DNA of 64,000 bases from Thermoanaerobacter kivui (GCF_000763575.1 NZ_CP009170.1:707501-771500), one strand, 5' to 3'; counted from the stretch's first letter, positions 35,690 to 45,806 are shown. A program made the numbers and translations. Notes: a model not told the origin generated them from the letters alone.

Positions 35690-36908
35690 AGTATAACTTC
35701 ATAAGGAGTTATCTTAATAAGAACCCTGCTATTAGCATACTTTGGAGCAGTAGAGTAAATATGTTTTCCACCATTTAGACTGAATTTCCCATAAGCATTG
35801 GTTTTGACTGTTACATACTCAGCCACATCAAAGGGGTTACTAGGTAATTTGAGCATGGCCTTTCTGTCTTCTCTGAAAAGTTCGGCATGAGTTCCTTCTT
35901 TCCGATAGTGTTCCCGTTCCATGTCCTCATCGCATAATCGTAAAAGTTCAACATTAAAGTCCTCTAACTTTTCAAACCGAGGAGGTGGCACTAGAAAGTT
36001 ACGCCTGTGATACCCTACTTTGTTCTCTACATTTCCTTTCTCATGCCCGGCATTTGAATTGCAAAATGTAACTTCAAAACCGTAGTGCTGTTTAAACCTT
36101 AGAAATGCATCTGTAAGTTTTCTTTCACTATTTTTTAATAGCTTCACAATATTACTGGCATTATCAAACCACAGCTTATGCGGTACCCCACCGATATGTT
36201 CAAATATGTTTTTCAATCCCTGGAATAAACATTCCTGATTTTCTCCCTTGAAAAGCTGTGTATAACCTACATTGCTATAGGGGAATGATAGATTCAAATA
36301 AAATCCATGATACAATGTTCCATTCTCATAAAAATCAGCTTCACCAAAATCTACTTGAGCCTCCCCTGGTATATGTTCTAATGGTAAACGGCATGAGTTG
36401 TTTTGATACAGCTCTTTTTCTTCATAGCCACATATCCTGCTACAGTGCGATAAGAACAATTAAATTTATCACCATATTTTTCGCACAGCCTATCATAAAC
36501 CCGTTTGGCAGTATGCCTTTGTTTTCTTCGGGCTTTTTTGTCTTCTTCAAGCCATTGATCTATATCTTCTTTGAAAGGCTCAAGTTTTGGAAATACCTTT
36601 TTCGCTTTGGTGTCAGTTGAAGCATTCCAGTCTTCCTGGTAAACATATTTGCGCACCGTTTTCCGGTCAACTTTAAATTTCCTTGCTATTTCACTGATAT
36701 TTAACCCTTTAAAAAAGAACGCATTTCTGATATCATCTATTTGGGTCATTGTGAGCATCCTCCATTCCTCCCTTGCAGTTAAGAGTTTCCCTAACTACAA
36801 GGATAATGGTTTTTATGGGTGCCTGCAATGACCCTTTGCAAATCTGGGGATTTTTGAGTTGCAAAAGTGGGGATTTTTCTTTGCAACTTTGTCCATTTTT
36901 ATTTTACA
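35690..36908 (-). mobile_element. IS21-family element, truncated, with frameshifted istA
   Basis: The istA-type gene starts at ATG 36758 with a helix-turn-helix (LNISEIARKFKVDRKTVRKY). After a one-base shift in an A-rich run near 36410 it continues as LPLEHIPGEAQVDFGEADFY (catalytic D), WFDNASNIV (second D), and GHEKGNVENKVGYHRRN (E). The end near 35690 is replaced by the neighbouring insertion sequence, and no istB is present. The outer end (36840-36908) has repeated TTGCAAA...GGGGATTTTT units and finishes in TGTAAAATAAAAATGGACAA on the minus strand, typical IS21 ends. It separates the peptide gene 36966 from its usual upstream sequence. Confidence 0.8.
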
Positions 36909-36965
36909 ATAAACAAGCTAGCGCGGCCCTTGACAGAACCAATAGAAATTATGGAGGTAAAATAA

Positions 36966-37115
36966 ATGGATGGTGTCAATTTTTTGATGGAAAAATTAAA
37001 TAATTTTCCTGTAATTAAGGTTTCTTTGTTGTTTATACTAGTTGCTCTTGTAGTATTAAGCGGAATAAAAATAGGAGAAATAGTAGGAAAATTTGTATAT
37101 TATATACTACACTAG
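36966..37115 (+). CDS. Leaderless small membrane peptide, near-copy of 51258
   Basis: The 49-residue product (MDGVNFLMEKLNNFPVIKVS, then LLFILVALVVLSG, and GIKIGEIVGKFVYYILH) differs at four positions from the peptide at 51258. Its end resembles the core of the broken precursor at 50732 (GIQIGEYVGKAIYYATHP), but it has no double-glycine leader. The ribosome site GGAGG lies 9 bases before the ATG. The upstream sequence (GCCCTTGACAGAACCAATAG) matches 51208 onwards, and an IS21 element has landed 50 bases upstream. Confidence 0.6.
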   Translation: MDGVNFLMEKLNNFPVIKVSLLFILVALVVLSGIKIGEIVGKFVYYILH

Positions 37116-37152
37116 ATGTTTTAATAGCACAGTTAGTTGGGAAAGCACAGTA

Positions 37153-37182
37153 ATATGGTGAAAGTATATACTTTCACCATAT
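37153..37182. terminator. Perfect palindrome next to an IS1182 end
   Basis: ATATGGTGAAAGTAT is followed immediately by its reverse complement. A decayed IS1182 terminus begins at the next base (37183). It probably ended the transcript of the 36966 gene. Confidence 0.65.
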
Positions 37183-37276
37183 CAGTTTGTTGACAAAGCA
37201 AAATTTTAGCCCCTGTTTTCTTAGTACCGAAAGCAGGGGCTGTATATATCTGGATAAAATTTTCTTTAAAACTCCA
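37183..37276 (-). mobile_element. IS1182 right-end remnant
   Basis: The sequence is the reverse complement of the last 95 bases of the intact element ending at 47372 (starts CAGTTTGTTGACAAAGC, contains GCCCCTGTTTTCTTAGTACC). The rest of that copy has been lost. Confidence 0.85.
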
Positions 37277-37290
37277 AATAATGGATATTT

Positions 37291-38395
37291 TAACTTGGAT
37301 TCGGCAAGTGAATTTATGAAATACCCAAATAGAGCCATTTGAGGGCTAAATTAAGCGAAAATTTTTTACAAAAAATATATGGAGATTCCCCTTTTTTTGA
37401 TAAAATTTAAGTGACAAACAAAAACATTAACAGAAAGGAGAATCTCCATAGTATGAGTTTAACACTTAATCTTACAAAAGAAAAGGGGTTTTCAAAATAT
37501 ATTTTGCCAGCAACTTTTGATAATTTTACAGTATCAAACAATGTAACTTTCACCTATATCCAAGCATTTAAAGAAAAAATCGGCTTTAATAAAATTCTTT
37601 CAAGCATATTATCCTTTAAAAAAGCACCAAATGCTGTTTTTCAACCAGCCGAGATTATTGACTTTATGATTGATTCTGTAATTCAAGGGAATACCCGCTT
37701 TCTTCACATGGACCAACTAAGATATGCTAATGCATACACAGAAATTAAAGGACATAAAGTTCCCAGCGAAAAAGTATGCAGGGACTTAATTAAAGCCATG
37801 CCTGAAAGTTCTCTTGAAGAATTAAGACTTATTAACAAGACTTTGCTTTCCTTGCAATCTAAAGGAACGAAACATGAAGTCATTATGAATTTTGATGATA
37901 CAGTTTGTACTATATTTGGAGAGCAGGAAGGTGCTTCAGTAGGTTATAATCTAAGGTACCATGGTCGACCATCTATCAGGCTATAGTAACGAACATTGAA
38001 TACATGACACCTGAACAGATATTTCATGAATACAACCAACGCTGCGACATTGAAAACAAAATAGATGAACTAAAAGAAGGATTTGCTTTTTCAAAAAACA
38101 GTCAAAGAAACAAATTTTGCAACGAAATATTTTTGCTTATCAAAATGATCGCTTACAATCTCCACAATTGGTTCAAAAGGACTATCTTGCCAGAGTTTAT
38201 GAGTCATCATGAGATAACCACAATAAGGCGAATATTATATAATGTACCTGGTAATCTTGTTGGGAAAGGACGTTATAGGCATATACGTTATCCTAATAAT
38301 CCATTTCTTAAAACTGTGATAACATATATACGAAAAGCACTAATGGTATTTTTTAAAGGCAAAAAACATTTTTCTCAAATTATCACAACCTGATT
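37291..38395 (+). mobile_element. IS1380-family element, copy 1, internally deleted transposase
   Basis: The left end AACTTGGATTCGGCAAGTGA starts at about 37292. The transposase gene (ATG at 37453, after GGAGAATCTCC) encodes a normal N-terminus with NFDDTVCTIFGEQEGASVGY and RYHGRPSI, then meets a stop at 37984-37986. From 38004 the C-terminal part resumes (YNQRCDIENKIDELKEGFAF, catalytic E region). The middle, expected to follow HGRPSYHP, is deleted. Exactly the same deletion joint occurs in copy 2 at 49590. The matching right terminal repeat is missing here. It is probably not autonomous. Confidence 0.8.
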
Positions 38396-38451
38396 AAAAA
38401 ATTTTCTCACTTTCTGAGAACATTACAGCTAAGATATATTAATATCTGTTA

Positions 38452-38480
38452 TTGATAATTTGGATTAATTGACGTATAAT
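38452..38480 (+). promoter_or_regulatory. Promoter of the 38581 gene
   Basis: TTGATA (38452-38457) and TATAAT (38475-38480) are 17 bases apart, about 100 bases upstream of the start. The leader contains a small inverted repeat (AGTAGTGAGAACTACT). Confidence 0.6.
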
Positions 38481-38580
38481 AGAGTAGAATGAAAGTAGTG
38501 AGAACTACTACTCTCATAAACTGATTTCATTTTGTGCCTGGTAAACTGCTTCTTTGGTAAGAATAGGGGGTTAATTTAAA

Positions 38581-39849
38581 ATGTCAGAAAAACATGATTT
38601 ATATTTTCAACCTGAACCTGGCTTTACCGCGGAAGAGGCTTATGAAGAGGCTTCTCGCTGTTTGAATTGTAAAATTCCTTCCTGTCAGAGAGCCTGCCCT
38701 TTAAAAGTAGATATCCCAGGCTTTATTAATGCCATTAAGGAAAAAGATCTGGAAACGGCTATGATGATTATTAGAGATCGTCATCCCTTGCCCGCTATGT
38801 GTGGTTATGCCTGCCCCAGCAGTAAATTTTGTGAAGGGCATTGTGCTTTGGCTAAAAAAGGCAAGCCTATTGCAATAGCCAAGCTAAAACGTTTTGTAGC
38901 TGATTGGGAATATGCTAACAGTATCAACGCTCAAAGATGGGCAAAACCTAGAGATGTTGCTGTTGTAGGAGGTGGACCGGCTGGAATCACTGCTGCCTAT
39001 GAACTTTTGAAACTGGGGCATAGAGTGACCATTTTAGAAGCTAGTAATTTATTAGGAGGACTTTTAAGAAAGGCTTTGCCTGATTTTCGTTTGCCCAGGG
39101 AATTGGTGGATATTGAAGTTCAGAGGATAAAAAGATTTGGGGTTAGAGTAGAGACAGGAGAGATTTTGGGCAAAAACATCACCTTAAAAGATTTAAAACG
39201 TGTTTATGATGCAATTTTAATTGCCGGCGCCCCATATAAATCTAAAAAGTTAAATATTCCTGGAGAAGAACTACCTCAGGTATATTCCGGTATAGAATTT
39301 TTGATAAAACTTAAAAGTCTTCAATTGGATGAAGTGGATAAAATAAAGGTTGGTGAAAAGGTAGTTGTCATCGGTGGCGGGAATGTTAGTATAGACGTTG
39401 CGAGGTCATGTTTGCGCTTAGGAGCTAAGGAAGTGATAATTATTTATCGTAAAGGACCTGAAGAAATGCCTGCCTTAAAAAAAGAGGTAGATAAAGCTTT
39501 AGAAGAAGGAGCGAAAATCGTTTACTGGAGTACTCCGATTGAGATTAAAGGAGAGAATGGAAGGGTAACAGCAATAAACATTCAAAACCCTAATGGACAA
39601 GAAACTCTCCCGGTGGACGAAGTTTATGTAACTATTGGATACACCCCTAACCCTGAAAGCTTTAAAATTCCTGAATTAAAGCTGACAGAAAAAGGCTTAG
39701 TTGAAATAGATCCAAACACTTGTGAAACCTCCATCGAAGGGGTTTTTGCAGCTGGAGATGTAGCCTATGGTCCTTCCACTATTGCTGAGGCTATGGCTAG
39801 TGGCAAAAAGGCTGCTTGGGGTATCCATAAATATTTATCCCGAAAATAA
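38581..39849 (+). CDS. NAD(P)-dependent oxidoreductase, glutamate synthase small-subunit type
   Basis: The 422-residue protein has an N-terminal Fe-S region (CLNCKIPSCQRACPLKVDIP near 27, then CGYACPSSKFCEGHC near 74), an FAD-binding Rossmann motif VVGGGPAGITAAYELLK near 129, an NADPH-binding VIGGGNVSIDVARSC near 262, and the C-terminal FAD loop GVFAAGDVAYGPSTIAEAMASGKKAA. It belongs to the family of glutamate synthase beta subunits and related proteins that pass electrons from NAD(P)H to a partner. No glutamate synthase large subunit is nearby, so its partner is unknown. It is the only intact housekeeping-type gene between 34 and 50 kb. Length is slightly shorter than in GltD. Confidence 0.88.
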   Translation: MSEKHDLYFQPEPGFTAEEAYEEASRCLNCKIPSCQRACPLKVDIPGFINAIKEKDLETAMMIIRDRHPLPAMCGYACPSSKFCEGHCALAKKGKPIAIAKLKRFVADWEYANSINAQRWAKPRDVAVVGGGPAGITAAYELLKLGHRVTILEASNLLGGLLRKALPDFRLPRELVDIEVQRIKRFGVRVETGEILGKNITLKDLKRVYDAILIAGAPYKSKKLNIPGEELPQVYSGIEFLIKLKSLQLDEVDKIKVGEKVVVIGGGNVSIDVARSCLRLGAKEVIIIYRKGPEEMPALKKEVDKALEEGAKIVYWSTPIEIKGENGRVTAINIQNPNGQETLPVDEVYVTIGYTPNPESFKIPELKLTEKGLVEIDPNTCETSIEGVFAAGDVAYGPSTIAEAMASGKKAAWGIHKYLSRK

Positions 39850-39853
39850 AACA

Positions 39854-40790
39854 CTAACAAAAAAGACAAAAAACAACAACTACTCCTAATGCCTCTAGCT
39901 TTTTGATGGACTGTTTCACAATTGCTTCTTTCTTGCGTTCTTCATAATAGGTTATTCCTAAGTCGCTATATGTTTCTTTTCGCTTCAATAAATAATGCAC
40001 AATTGTAAGAATGCTATGGGCAACAGCAACTGCAGCGCGATTGGCTCCTCGCTGGGCAGCTATACGGTGATACTGCGCTGATAAATATGTATCTTTCGTG
40101 TGAGCAGCAGCTCTTGCAGCTTCTACTAACACAGACCGTAATTTTTCGTTCCCTTTTCGTGTTCTACCCGATTTTCTTTTCCCTACACTTTCATTTTACC
40201 TGGAGCTACCCCCGCCCAGGAGCAAAGATGAGCTGCAGAAGGAAATTGCTCCATGTCAAGTACCAATCTCAGCTATAATGTGTTTAGCTGTGCGTCTGCC
40301 CACTCCTGGAATAGTGTCTAAACGCTCCAGGTCCTCCTCAAAAGGGAGCATTCGCCTCTTTATCTCTTCATCCAATAAGGCTATTTGTTCATCGAGAAAA
40401 TCTATATGTGCCAGCTGTGTCTTTAACATTAATCTTTGATGTGGCCCTATTAAACCATTTAAAGCTTTCTTTAGTTCTTCTTTCTTATTCTTTAATCGTT
40501 TCTGAGCCAATTCGGATAAAATGGCAGGATCTTCTTCTCCATTAATTATAGCTTCAATCATCGCACGTGATGATTTCCCCAGTATATCTGTAGTTACAGA
40601 AGCAAGTTTAATATTTGCTCCCTCTAATACTTTTTGCATCCGGTTTATTTCTCTGGCACGTTCTTCTATTAAGCTCCGTCGATATCTTATTAATTCCCGC
40701 AATTCCCTCTGCTCTCTTGAAGGTATATAACTGCCCTGCAGTAAACCATGCTGCAATAGCCCTGCAATTCACTCTGTCAATGGTAATGTA
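39854..40790 (-). mobile_element. IS110-family transposase remnant
   Basis: Minus-strand sequence from about 40770 encodes GLLQGSYIPSREQRELREL and RRSLIEERAREINRMQKVLE, then LDTIPGVGRRTAKHIIAEIG, typical of the C-terminal half of IS110 transposases. A frame change near 40256 is followed by MEQFPSAAHLCSWAGVAPG and a stop, then by a tail with RIAAQRGANRAAVAVAHSIL near 39900-40100. The N-terminal DEDD domain is lost. It is not functional. Confidence 0.82.
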
Positions 40791-40843
40791 ATATTTTATA
40801 GGCCCCTTTTTCATATACACCTTTATGAAAAACAAATGCAAAT

Positions 40844-41180
40844 TCATTCCTTAATTTCTTCTATGAAGTTAGTCACAATATCAATATATTCGTTAACTAA
40901 CTCTATAAGGGTTTTTATAATTGTCAAAAATTATTTTGTGGTTTATATCTTCATACTGGTGAACAATTCTATTTCTTACACCAGTAAAAGAGGCAAGCTG
41001 TTTTGAAACTTTGTTAGGTAAAATCTTTTTATCCCCAAGTATTATAAAAGATTCATAATAACTTTTAGGAGGTCTTAACCCTTTGTATTCTATAATTAAA
41101 GAATTTATATCCATGCAGGTTTCTATTATAAGCTGTACCAGTCTTTCACCAGTATAATAAATGAAGTAATTGCTTTTTAT
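40844..41180 (-). pseudogene. HepT-type toxin, C-terminal part, cut off from its start
   Basis: Minus-strand reading from 41180 gives SNYFIYYTGERLVQLIIETC, then IEYKGLRPPKSYYESFIILG and GVRNRIVHQYEDINHKIIFD, with the HepT RNase motif RxxxxHxY (RNRIVHQY). A one-base insertion near 40920 shifts the frame; removing one T restores IKTLIELVNEYIDIVTNF to a stop at 40844. There is no start codon. The missing first 33 residues lie on the other strand at 41664. Inverting 41181-41759 would join the two parts. Confidence 0.8.
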
Positions 41181-41254
41181 TGATAAATCGAGTTTAAGTT
41201 ATAAATAGTTTTTGATATAGTTTTAAAATACGTTTGTTATGCGAGGGGAAGTAC

Positions 41255-41710
41255 ATGTTTTATGAGATAGATGGCATTTTTTACGACAAAGAAAAATTAA
41301 ATGAATTTGTTAACAAATATAATCCATCATTAATCTTGATATTTGGCTCCTATGCAAGAGGAAGAGTACATGAATTGAGCGATTTAGATATTGGAATAAA
41401 ATTTGATAAAAACATAGAAATGGCTTTGTATAGCTCAATATTAAAAGAGCTTGTAGAAATTTTCAATAGAGAGGATATTGATGTTGTAATTTTAAACTAT
41501 GCTGATCCACTTTTGCGTTTTGAAATTATAAGTAGTTGCAAAGTGTTGTATCAGGCTTATCCTGAAGCATACCTAGATTTTTATTTGTATTCTGTCAAAG
41601 GTTATGATGATGTGAAAAGATTAAGAAAATTGGAAGAAAATTATTTAAAAAAGGGGATAAAAAATGAATTACAAAGATGTCATCCGCCGCAAATTAATAA
41701 GCCTCTCTAA
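41255..41710 (+). CDS. MntA-type minimal nucleotidyltransferase antitoxin
   Basis: The protein of 151 residues has the minimal nucleotidyltransferase motif GSYARGRVHELSDLDIGI (GSx10DxD), as in MntA antitoxins that adenylylate HepT. The third acidic residue is in EDIDVVILNYAD. ATG 41255 follows GAGGGGAAG; an in-frame ATG seven codons earlier lacks a site. Its 3' end overlaps the start of hepT by 47 bases, the normal operon order, but hepT is interrupted after 34 codons. The coding sequence itself looks intact, so this would be an antitoxin without toxin. Confidence 0.82.
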   Translation: MFYEIDGIFYDKEKLNEFVNKYNPSLILIFGSYARGRVHELSDLDIGIKFDKNIEMALYSSILKELVEIFNREDIDVVILNYADPLLRFEIISSCKVLYQAYPEAYLDFYLYSVKGYDDVKRLRKLEENYLKKGIKNELQRCHPPQINKPL

Positions 41711-41767
41711 TTATGTAAAACAACTTCTGCCAATAACTGAATATACTTATGAGGAATACATAAAAGC
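41664..41767 (+). pseudogene. HepT-type toxin, N-terminal part
   Basis: ATG 41664 begins MNYKDVIRRKLISLSNYVKQ and LLPITEYTYEEYIK, the first helix pair of a HepT/DUF86 protein. It then runs into the antisense of sppA and loses similarity at 41767. GGGG lies eight bases upstream. The remainder is on the minus strand at 40844-41180. Confidence 0.75.
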
Positions 41768-42645
41768 CTTAATATTTCAAGTCCCATACCTTCTAAATTG
41801 CTCTTTGTACCGCTTCCAAAAAGTACGCTAAAAGGATTTGGCGTTGTATAATATTTTAACACAGGTTTGTCTTTTATGCCTGCCTCTTCCGCAGCAATAT
41901 CTACTGCATCATAAAAATCTCCCAGTTTATCCACAAGACCAATTTTAAGGGCCTGCCTTCCTGTAAATATTCTTCCATCTGCTAATTCTTTTACTTTATC
42001 TATAGGCATTTTTCTTCCTTAAGACACAATCTCTAAAAACTGTTGAAAAGTGTCGTCTATTATCCCCTGCAATATTTTCTTTTCTTCAGGAGTCAAATCC
42101 CTTGTAGGAGAACCCATGTCTTTGTGAACGCCACTTTTTATAGTCACTTCTTTTAACCCCAATTTGTCGTAAAGCTCTTTATAATTGGTATACTGCATAA
42201 TAACACCAATGCTTCCTGTTATTATAGCAGGGTTTGCCACTATTATGTCTCCTGCACATGCTGCCATATATCCCCCTGAAGCTGCAGTATCTCCCATTGA
42301 AACTATGACTTTTTTACCGGTTTCTTTTAATTTTTTAATCTCTTTGTAAATTTCTATTGATTTTGCAGCAGAACCACCTGGACTGTTTATTTTAATTATA
42401 ACGGCTTTGACAGTGTTATCTTCTTGAGCTTTCCTTATCTGTTCAACTGGGTCATTTAAATTTTGCGGTATTCCCAATAAATTTGTTGTCTCTCCAATAA
42501 TACCTTCAATTGTTATAACGCCTATTGTGTTGGAAGTCAATGGCACATTTTTGTTCTCTTGAGGCATTGTAAGAAAAATAGAGGCAATAGAAGTACCGAT
42601 TATCAAGACAATCACAATTAGTCCTATTAAGGCTTTTTTACTCAT
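41707..42645 (-). pseudogene. sppA: Signal peptide peptidase SppA, internal stop and altered end
   Basis: From ATG 42645 the frame encodes an N-terminal membrane anchor (ALIGLIVIVLIIGTSIASIF), NTIGVITIEGIIG, and the catalytic serine region DTAASGGYMAACAGD. At 42019-42021 a TAA interrupts; the same frame goes on as GRKMPIDKVKELADGRIFTG to a C-terminus. Replacing TAA by AAA gives the expected VSKGRKM. The last 20 residues (LCIPHKYIQLLAEV) are antisense hepT sequence introduced by the inversion at 41760. Without readthrough the product lacks the C-terminal part of the domain, including the catalytic helix region. Confidence 0.85.
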
Positions 42646-42658
42646 TTTTTCTCCTCCC

Positions 42659-44327
42659 TCATTCTCCTTTATATAATCTCTCCACAAAGCTTTTTGCCAT
42701 TAAATACACCACAATATTTAATGCGATAAACAAACCCTCTATTACCGAAGCAATTATCACTTTAGCATTAGCAAAGCCAAACTTTTCAAATAGCCCAATA
42801 ATCGCAAACATACAACCTATCAAAAAAATCGTAACAATCATGCAAAAGCACATTTAAATTTCCCTTCATAGCCTTTTGAGGATTCTCCCATTCAAAGGAA
42901 GGCTTCATGGCGTCTATCAAAAGGCTTAGTATATTTACTGCGGAAATGCCTATAAGCATTAAAACAATCAGTATTACCATACTTAAAAGGTGTATTTTAA
43001 AAAGATACCAGCCCAATACATATATAGGAAGTATAATCACTATTGTAATAATTATACCAAAAATCCATTTTGCTTTTAACTGTAGTGCCGGCTCAACTGG
43101 CATCAACTTTGATATGTAAAACATTTTTCCTTCCCTTGAAAAGGAAGTAGATGAAAGGCTATTGCTTCCTGCTACAAAAAGCGAAAAAGCAAGTCCTATC
43201 ATTGAAACCCAAAACCAGCCGTTAGGAGCTGACGTATAATTTGTGATATTTTCAAGTCCAATTTTTGTATTTTCTATAAAAGAAACAATGAATATAAAAG
43301 GAATTATTATAGCAACTGGCAGTACATTCATAGCATACACAGGTACTCTTGTAAAAAGCTTTCATTCTCTTAAAGGCAAAGCCTTTAATACGCTTGACTT
43401 TACTATACTCTTTTCAAGGAATATTTTCTTTCTTTTCGCTTCAACTTCCTGTCCTGAAATTACCGCTTTAAAATACATTTTTTGAGCAGAAACAACTAAA
43501 ATACCTGTAAACAGTGCTGATACGGCAATAAACATCAAAAGATTCAAAAATCCTGACATAGTATTGTAGTCAGTCATAGAAACAGCTTCCCATAGAGCAG
43601 GAGGAAAACTTCTGGATATCATCTTTGCAATATTAACATTTTGCAAAATAAAACTGTCTATTGCCTGCTGTCCGCCATTCTGTGGCATTCTATTTATGAC
43701 AAATTGTATCCCAAAGGAGAAAATTAACGCAAAAACACTCACTATAACTGTATATAAGTCCTTTTTCTTTCTTAAATTCACAAACCTCATCATTAAAACA
43801 GAGACAATTGCCGCAAGCGAAAGAGGTATTACAGGTGTAAATATGAATACAATAAATGAAACGAGGTAGTATAAAATTCCTGCCTGTGTGCCAATGCCGT
43901 AAATGAAAATTGCCGGCAGCATCAAAAATGCCAGTATCACATACTCATTTAACAAAATTATGCAATATTTTGACAAAAGTATTTTATAAGGTTGTATGGG
44001 AAGGGGTATTAAAATATTCGTGTCATCAGAAAAATAAAACACAGAAATAGTCCAAAAAAAGCCGAATACCAATGTCAAAAGCTGAGCTAAAAGAAGGACT
44101 GTCACAGGCATAAGCTGAGGCTGGTTAATTAACATGCTTGCTACATACATGCTGTTTAAATACATTATGTACATAAAAAGCAATGTTCCCCCGCCAACAG
44201 CCATTCCAAATAGAGCAAGCACTATTTCCCATAAATCTTTCTTTTTAACAAAATATTTATATCTCATTGCCGAAATGCCATAATAAACTTTCATTTGTGT
44301 TTTTAAAAGGGAGATAAACTCTTTCAT
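42659..44327 (-). pseudogene. ABC exporter permease, two frameshifts
   Basis: From ATG 44327 (MKEFISLLKTQMKVYYG) an intact run of 321 codons with eight or more membrane segments stops near 43362. A second frame (43340-42786) continues with NVLPVAIIIPFIFIVSFIEN and LSSTSFSREGKMFYISKLMP, and a third (42853-42659) ends in MAKSFVERLYKGE. Together they make a large permease of about 550 residues of the ABC-2 exporter type found with a single ATPase gene. The start overlaps the ATPase stop (ATGA). The substrate is unknown. Confidence 0.83.
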
Positions 44328-45032
44328 TTTTCTGTCAACTCCAGGAATATTTTCTCTAAAGATTCCCATTCATGTTGGCTCTTTATCTCTTCCATAGTAC
44401 CATAAGCTATAATTTTGCCTTTGTTTATTATCGCTATTTTATCGCACAGCCTTTCTGCAACTTCCAAGACGTGTGTTAAAAAAAAACACAGTAAAACCTG
44501 CTTTTGTATGTTCTGCCATAAGCTCTTTAAGTAAAAAGGCAGATTTTAGGTCCAGCCCTACCATGGGTTCATCCAAAATCCAAACAGAAGGATTGTGAAT
44601 AAGTGCGGCTGTAATGAGGAGCTTTTGTTTCATTCCATGAGAATAACTTTGTATTAAGTCTCCAATGGCATTCTTTAGATCAAAAGCCTCCAAGAAATAT
44701 TCAATCCTCTCTTTCCTGTCTTTTTCAGATACGCCGTATACATCTGCAATAAAATTGAGATATTCTATGCCTGTCAGTTTGTCATAAATATCAGGGCTGT
44801 CTGGAACATATCCTATGCGCTTTTTAACCTCTATAGGATTTTTGTCGATATCAATTCCGTCTACTTTAATTTCTCCCGTATCGTGAGACAGAAGACCTAC
44901 TATCATTTTTATCGTAGTAGTTTTGACAGCACCGTTAGGACCTAAAAATCCAAATATTTCACCTGGATTTACAACAAGGTCAATGTTGTCGACAGCTTTT
45001 ATTATATCATAAATTTGTTCAAAATTTGCCAA
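44324..45032 (-). pseudogene. ABC exporter ATPase, frameshifted, altered Walker A
   Basis: The frame from TTG 45032 has FGFLGPNGAVKTTTIKMIVG, where the Walker A glycine before lysine is valine, then SYSHGMKQKLLITAALIHNP (signature), and VWILDEPMVGLDL (Walker B). At a run of nine T (44477-44485 read on the minus strand) the frame shifts; removing one T restores THVLEVAERLCDKIAIINKG and a normal end ELTEK at 44324. The N-terminus is also a few residues short. Both changes suggest decay. It pairs with the permease pseudogene. Confidence 0.82.
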
Positions 45033-45144
45033 TTAAATTAATAAATTTTATCATTTTTTCTTGTATTTTCAGCCAAAAGGTAGTATTAAAAAACTTTTAA
45101 ACTTCATATTATTATTTTGAATTACATTAACAGGGAGGAGAGCT

Positions 45145-45732
45145 ATTGGACACCAAAAAATATTAAAACCAATTCTCCTTTTACTAGCACTCATTTTTTT
45201 AACTTACTTTTCTATTTCCTTTTTCAATAAAACCATAGAGACAGTTGCAGACAATAAAGAAGAGATAAAAACTGTACTGGATGAATTTTTTAAAAGAAGA
45301 GGAAGTGTACTTTTAAGCGGCGACATAAGAGAAATAGAAGGTTTTTACGACAAGTCATCTACATACGGCAAATGGGCATTGGACCATGAAAGGAGGCGAA
45401 TCGAATACGTTAAAGGATGGTCTGAAAAGAGAGATCTTAAGTTTACAGAAGCAGAGTCTTTTTACAGGATAAAAAGCGTAAAAGCTGGTGAAAACTCTAT
45501 TTGGGTGTATCTTGTTGAGACGATGAAAATGGGATACGCTTACAACATAAAAAGCGATGTAATAAATTACATGGGATTAGGTATACGGCATTCCATACAG
45601 TTCGTAAAAGTTGATGGAAAATGGCTTATAAGAAGAGATTGGTATTATGACCCACTTGACGAAGACTCTGCCTATATAGACGCTACTCCCGCCGAAATAC
45701 TTCCGATAGATATCATGTCCCTTTCGACTTAG
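45145..45732 (+). CDS. Membrane-anchored protein resembling the N-terminal domain of clostridial amidase-like proteins
   Basis: The open frame of 195 codons has a membrane anchor at residues 7-27 (LKPILLLLALIFLTYFSISF) and an extracytoplasmic alpha/beta domain with FYDKSSTYGKWALDHERRRI and FVKVDGKWLIRRDWYYDPLD. GGGAGG (45134-45139) stands five to six bases before ATT 45145, the only in-frame candidate at the right place; a TTG at 45379 would remove the anchor. Domains like this usually precede an Amidase_6 module, which is absent, so the gene may be truncated. It ends before a terminator hairpin occupied by IS1182. Confidence 0.55.
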   Translation: MGHQKILKPILLLLALIFLTYFSISFFNKTIETVADNKEEIKTVLDEFFKRRGSVLLSGDIREIEGFYDKSSTYGKWALDHERRRIEYVKGWSEKRDLKFTEAESFYRIKSVKAGENSIWVYLVETMKMGYAYNIKSDVINYMGLGIRHSIQFVKVDGKWLIRRDWYYDPLDEDSAYIDATPAEILPIDIMSLST

Positions 45733-45778
45733 GATGGGATAAGAGGGTAATTTATAGATTTATACATATAAATGATTA

Positions 45779-45806
45779 AAAGATAGAGAAAAAATCCTCT
45801 ATCTTT
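45779..45806. terminator. Terminator hairpin, left copy of a 28-bp target duplication
   Basis: AAAGATAGAG and CTCTATCTTT pair around an A-rich loop. The identical 28 bases occur at 47373-47400, directly after the IS1182 element. Before insertion it was the shared bidirectional terminator of the genes at 45145 and 47399. Confidence 0.85.

Larger units (their letters stand above)
41172..41767. other. Putative inverted segment splitting hepT and sppA
   Basis: The ends are short inverted repeats, GCTTTTTAT (41172-41180) and ATAAAAGC (41760-41767). Reversing the roughly 580 bases between them in silico joins hepT as EYTYEEYIK-SNYFIYYTGERL on the minus strand, directly after mntA, and gives sppA a short natural end LEILRLLLINRV-stop. 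Two broken genes repaired by one operation is strong evidence that an inversion took place. Confidence 0.78.

Noticed and set aside
40608-40847. 79-codon minus-strand frame before the IS110 remnant
   Set aside because: It overlaps the IS110 coding sequence in another frame and gives no recognisable protein.
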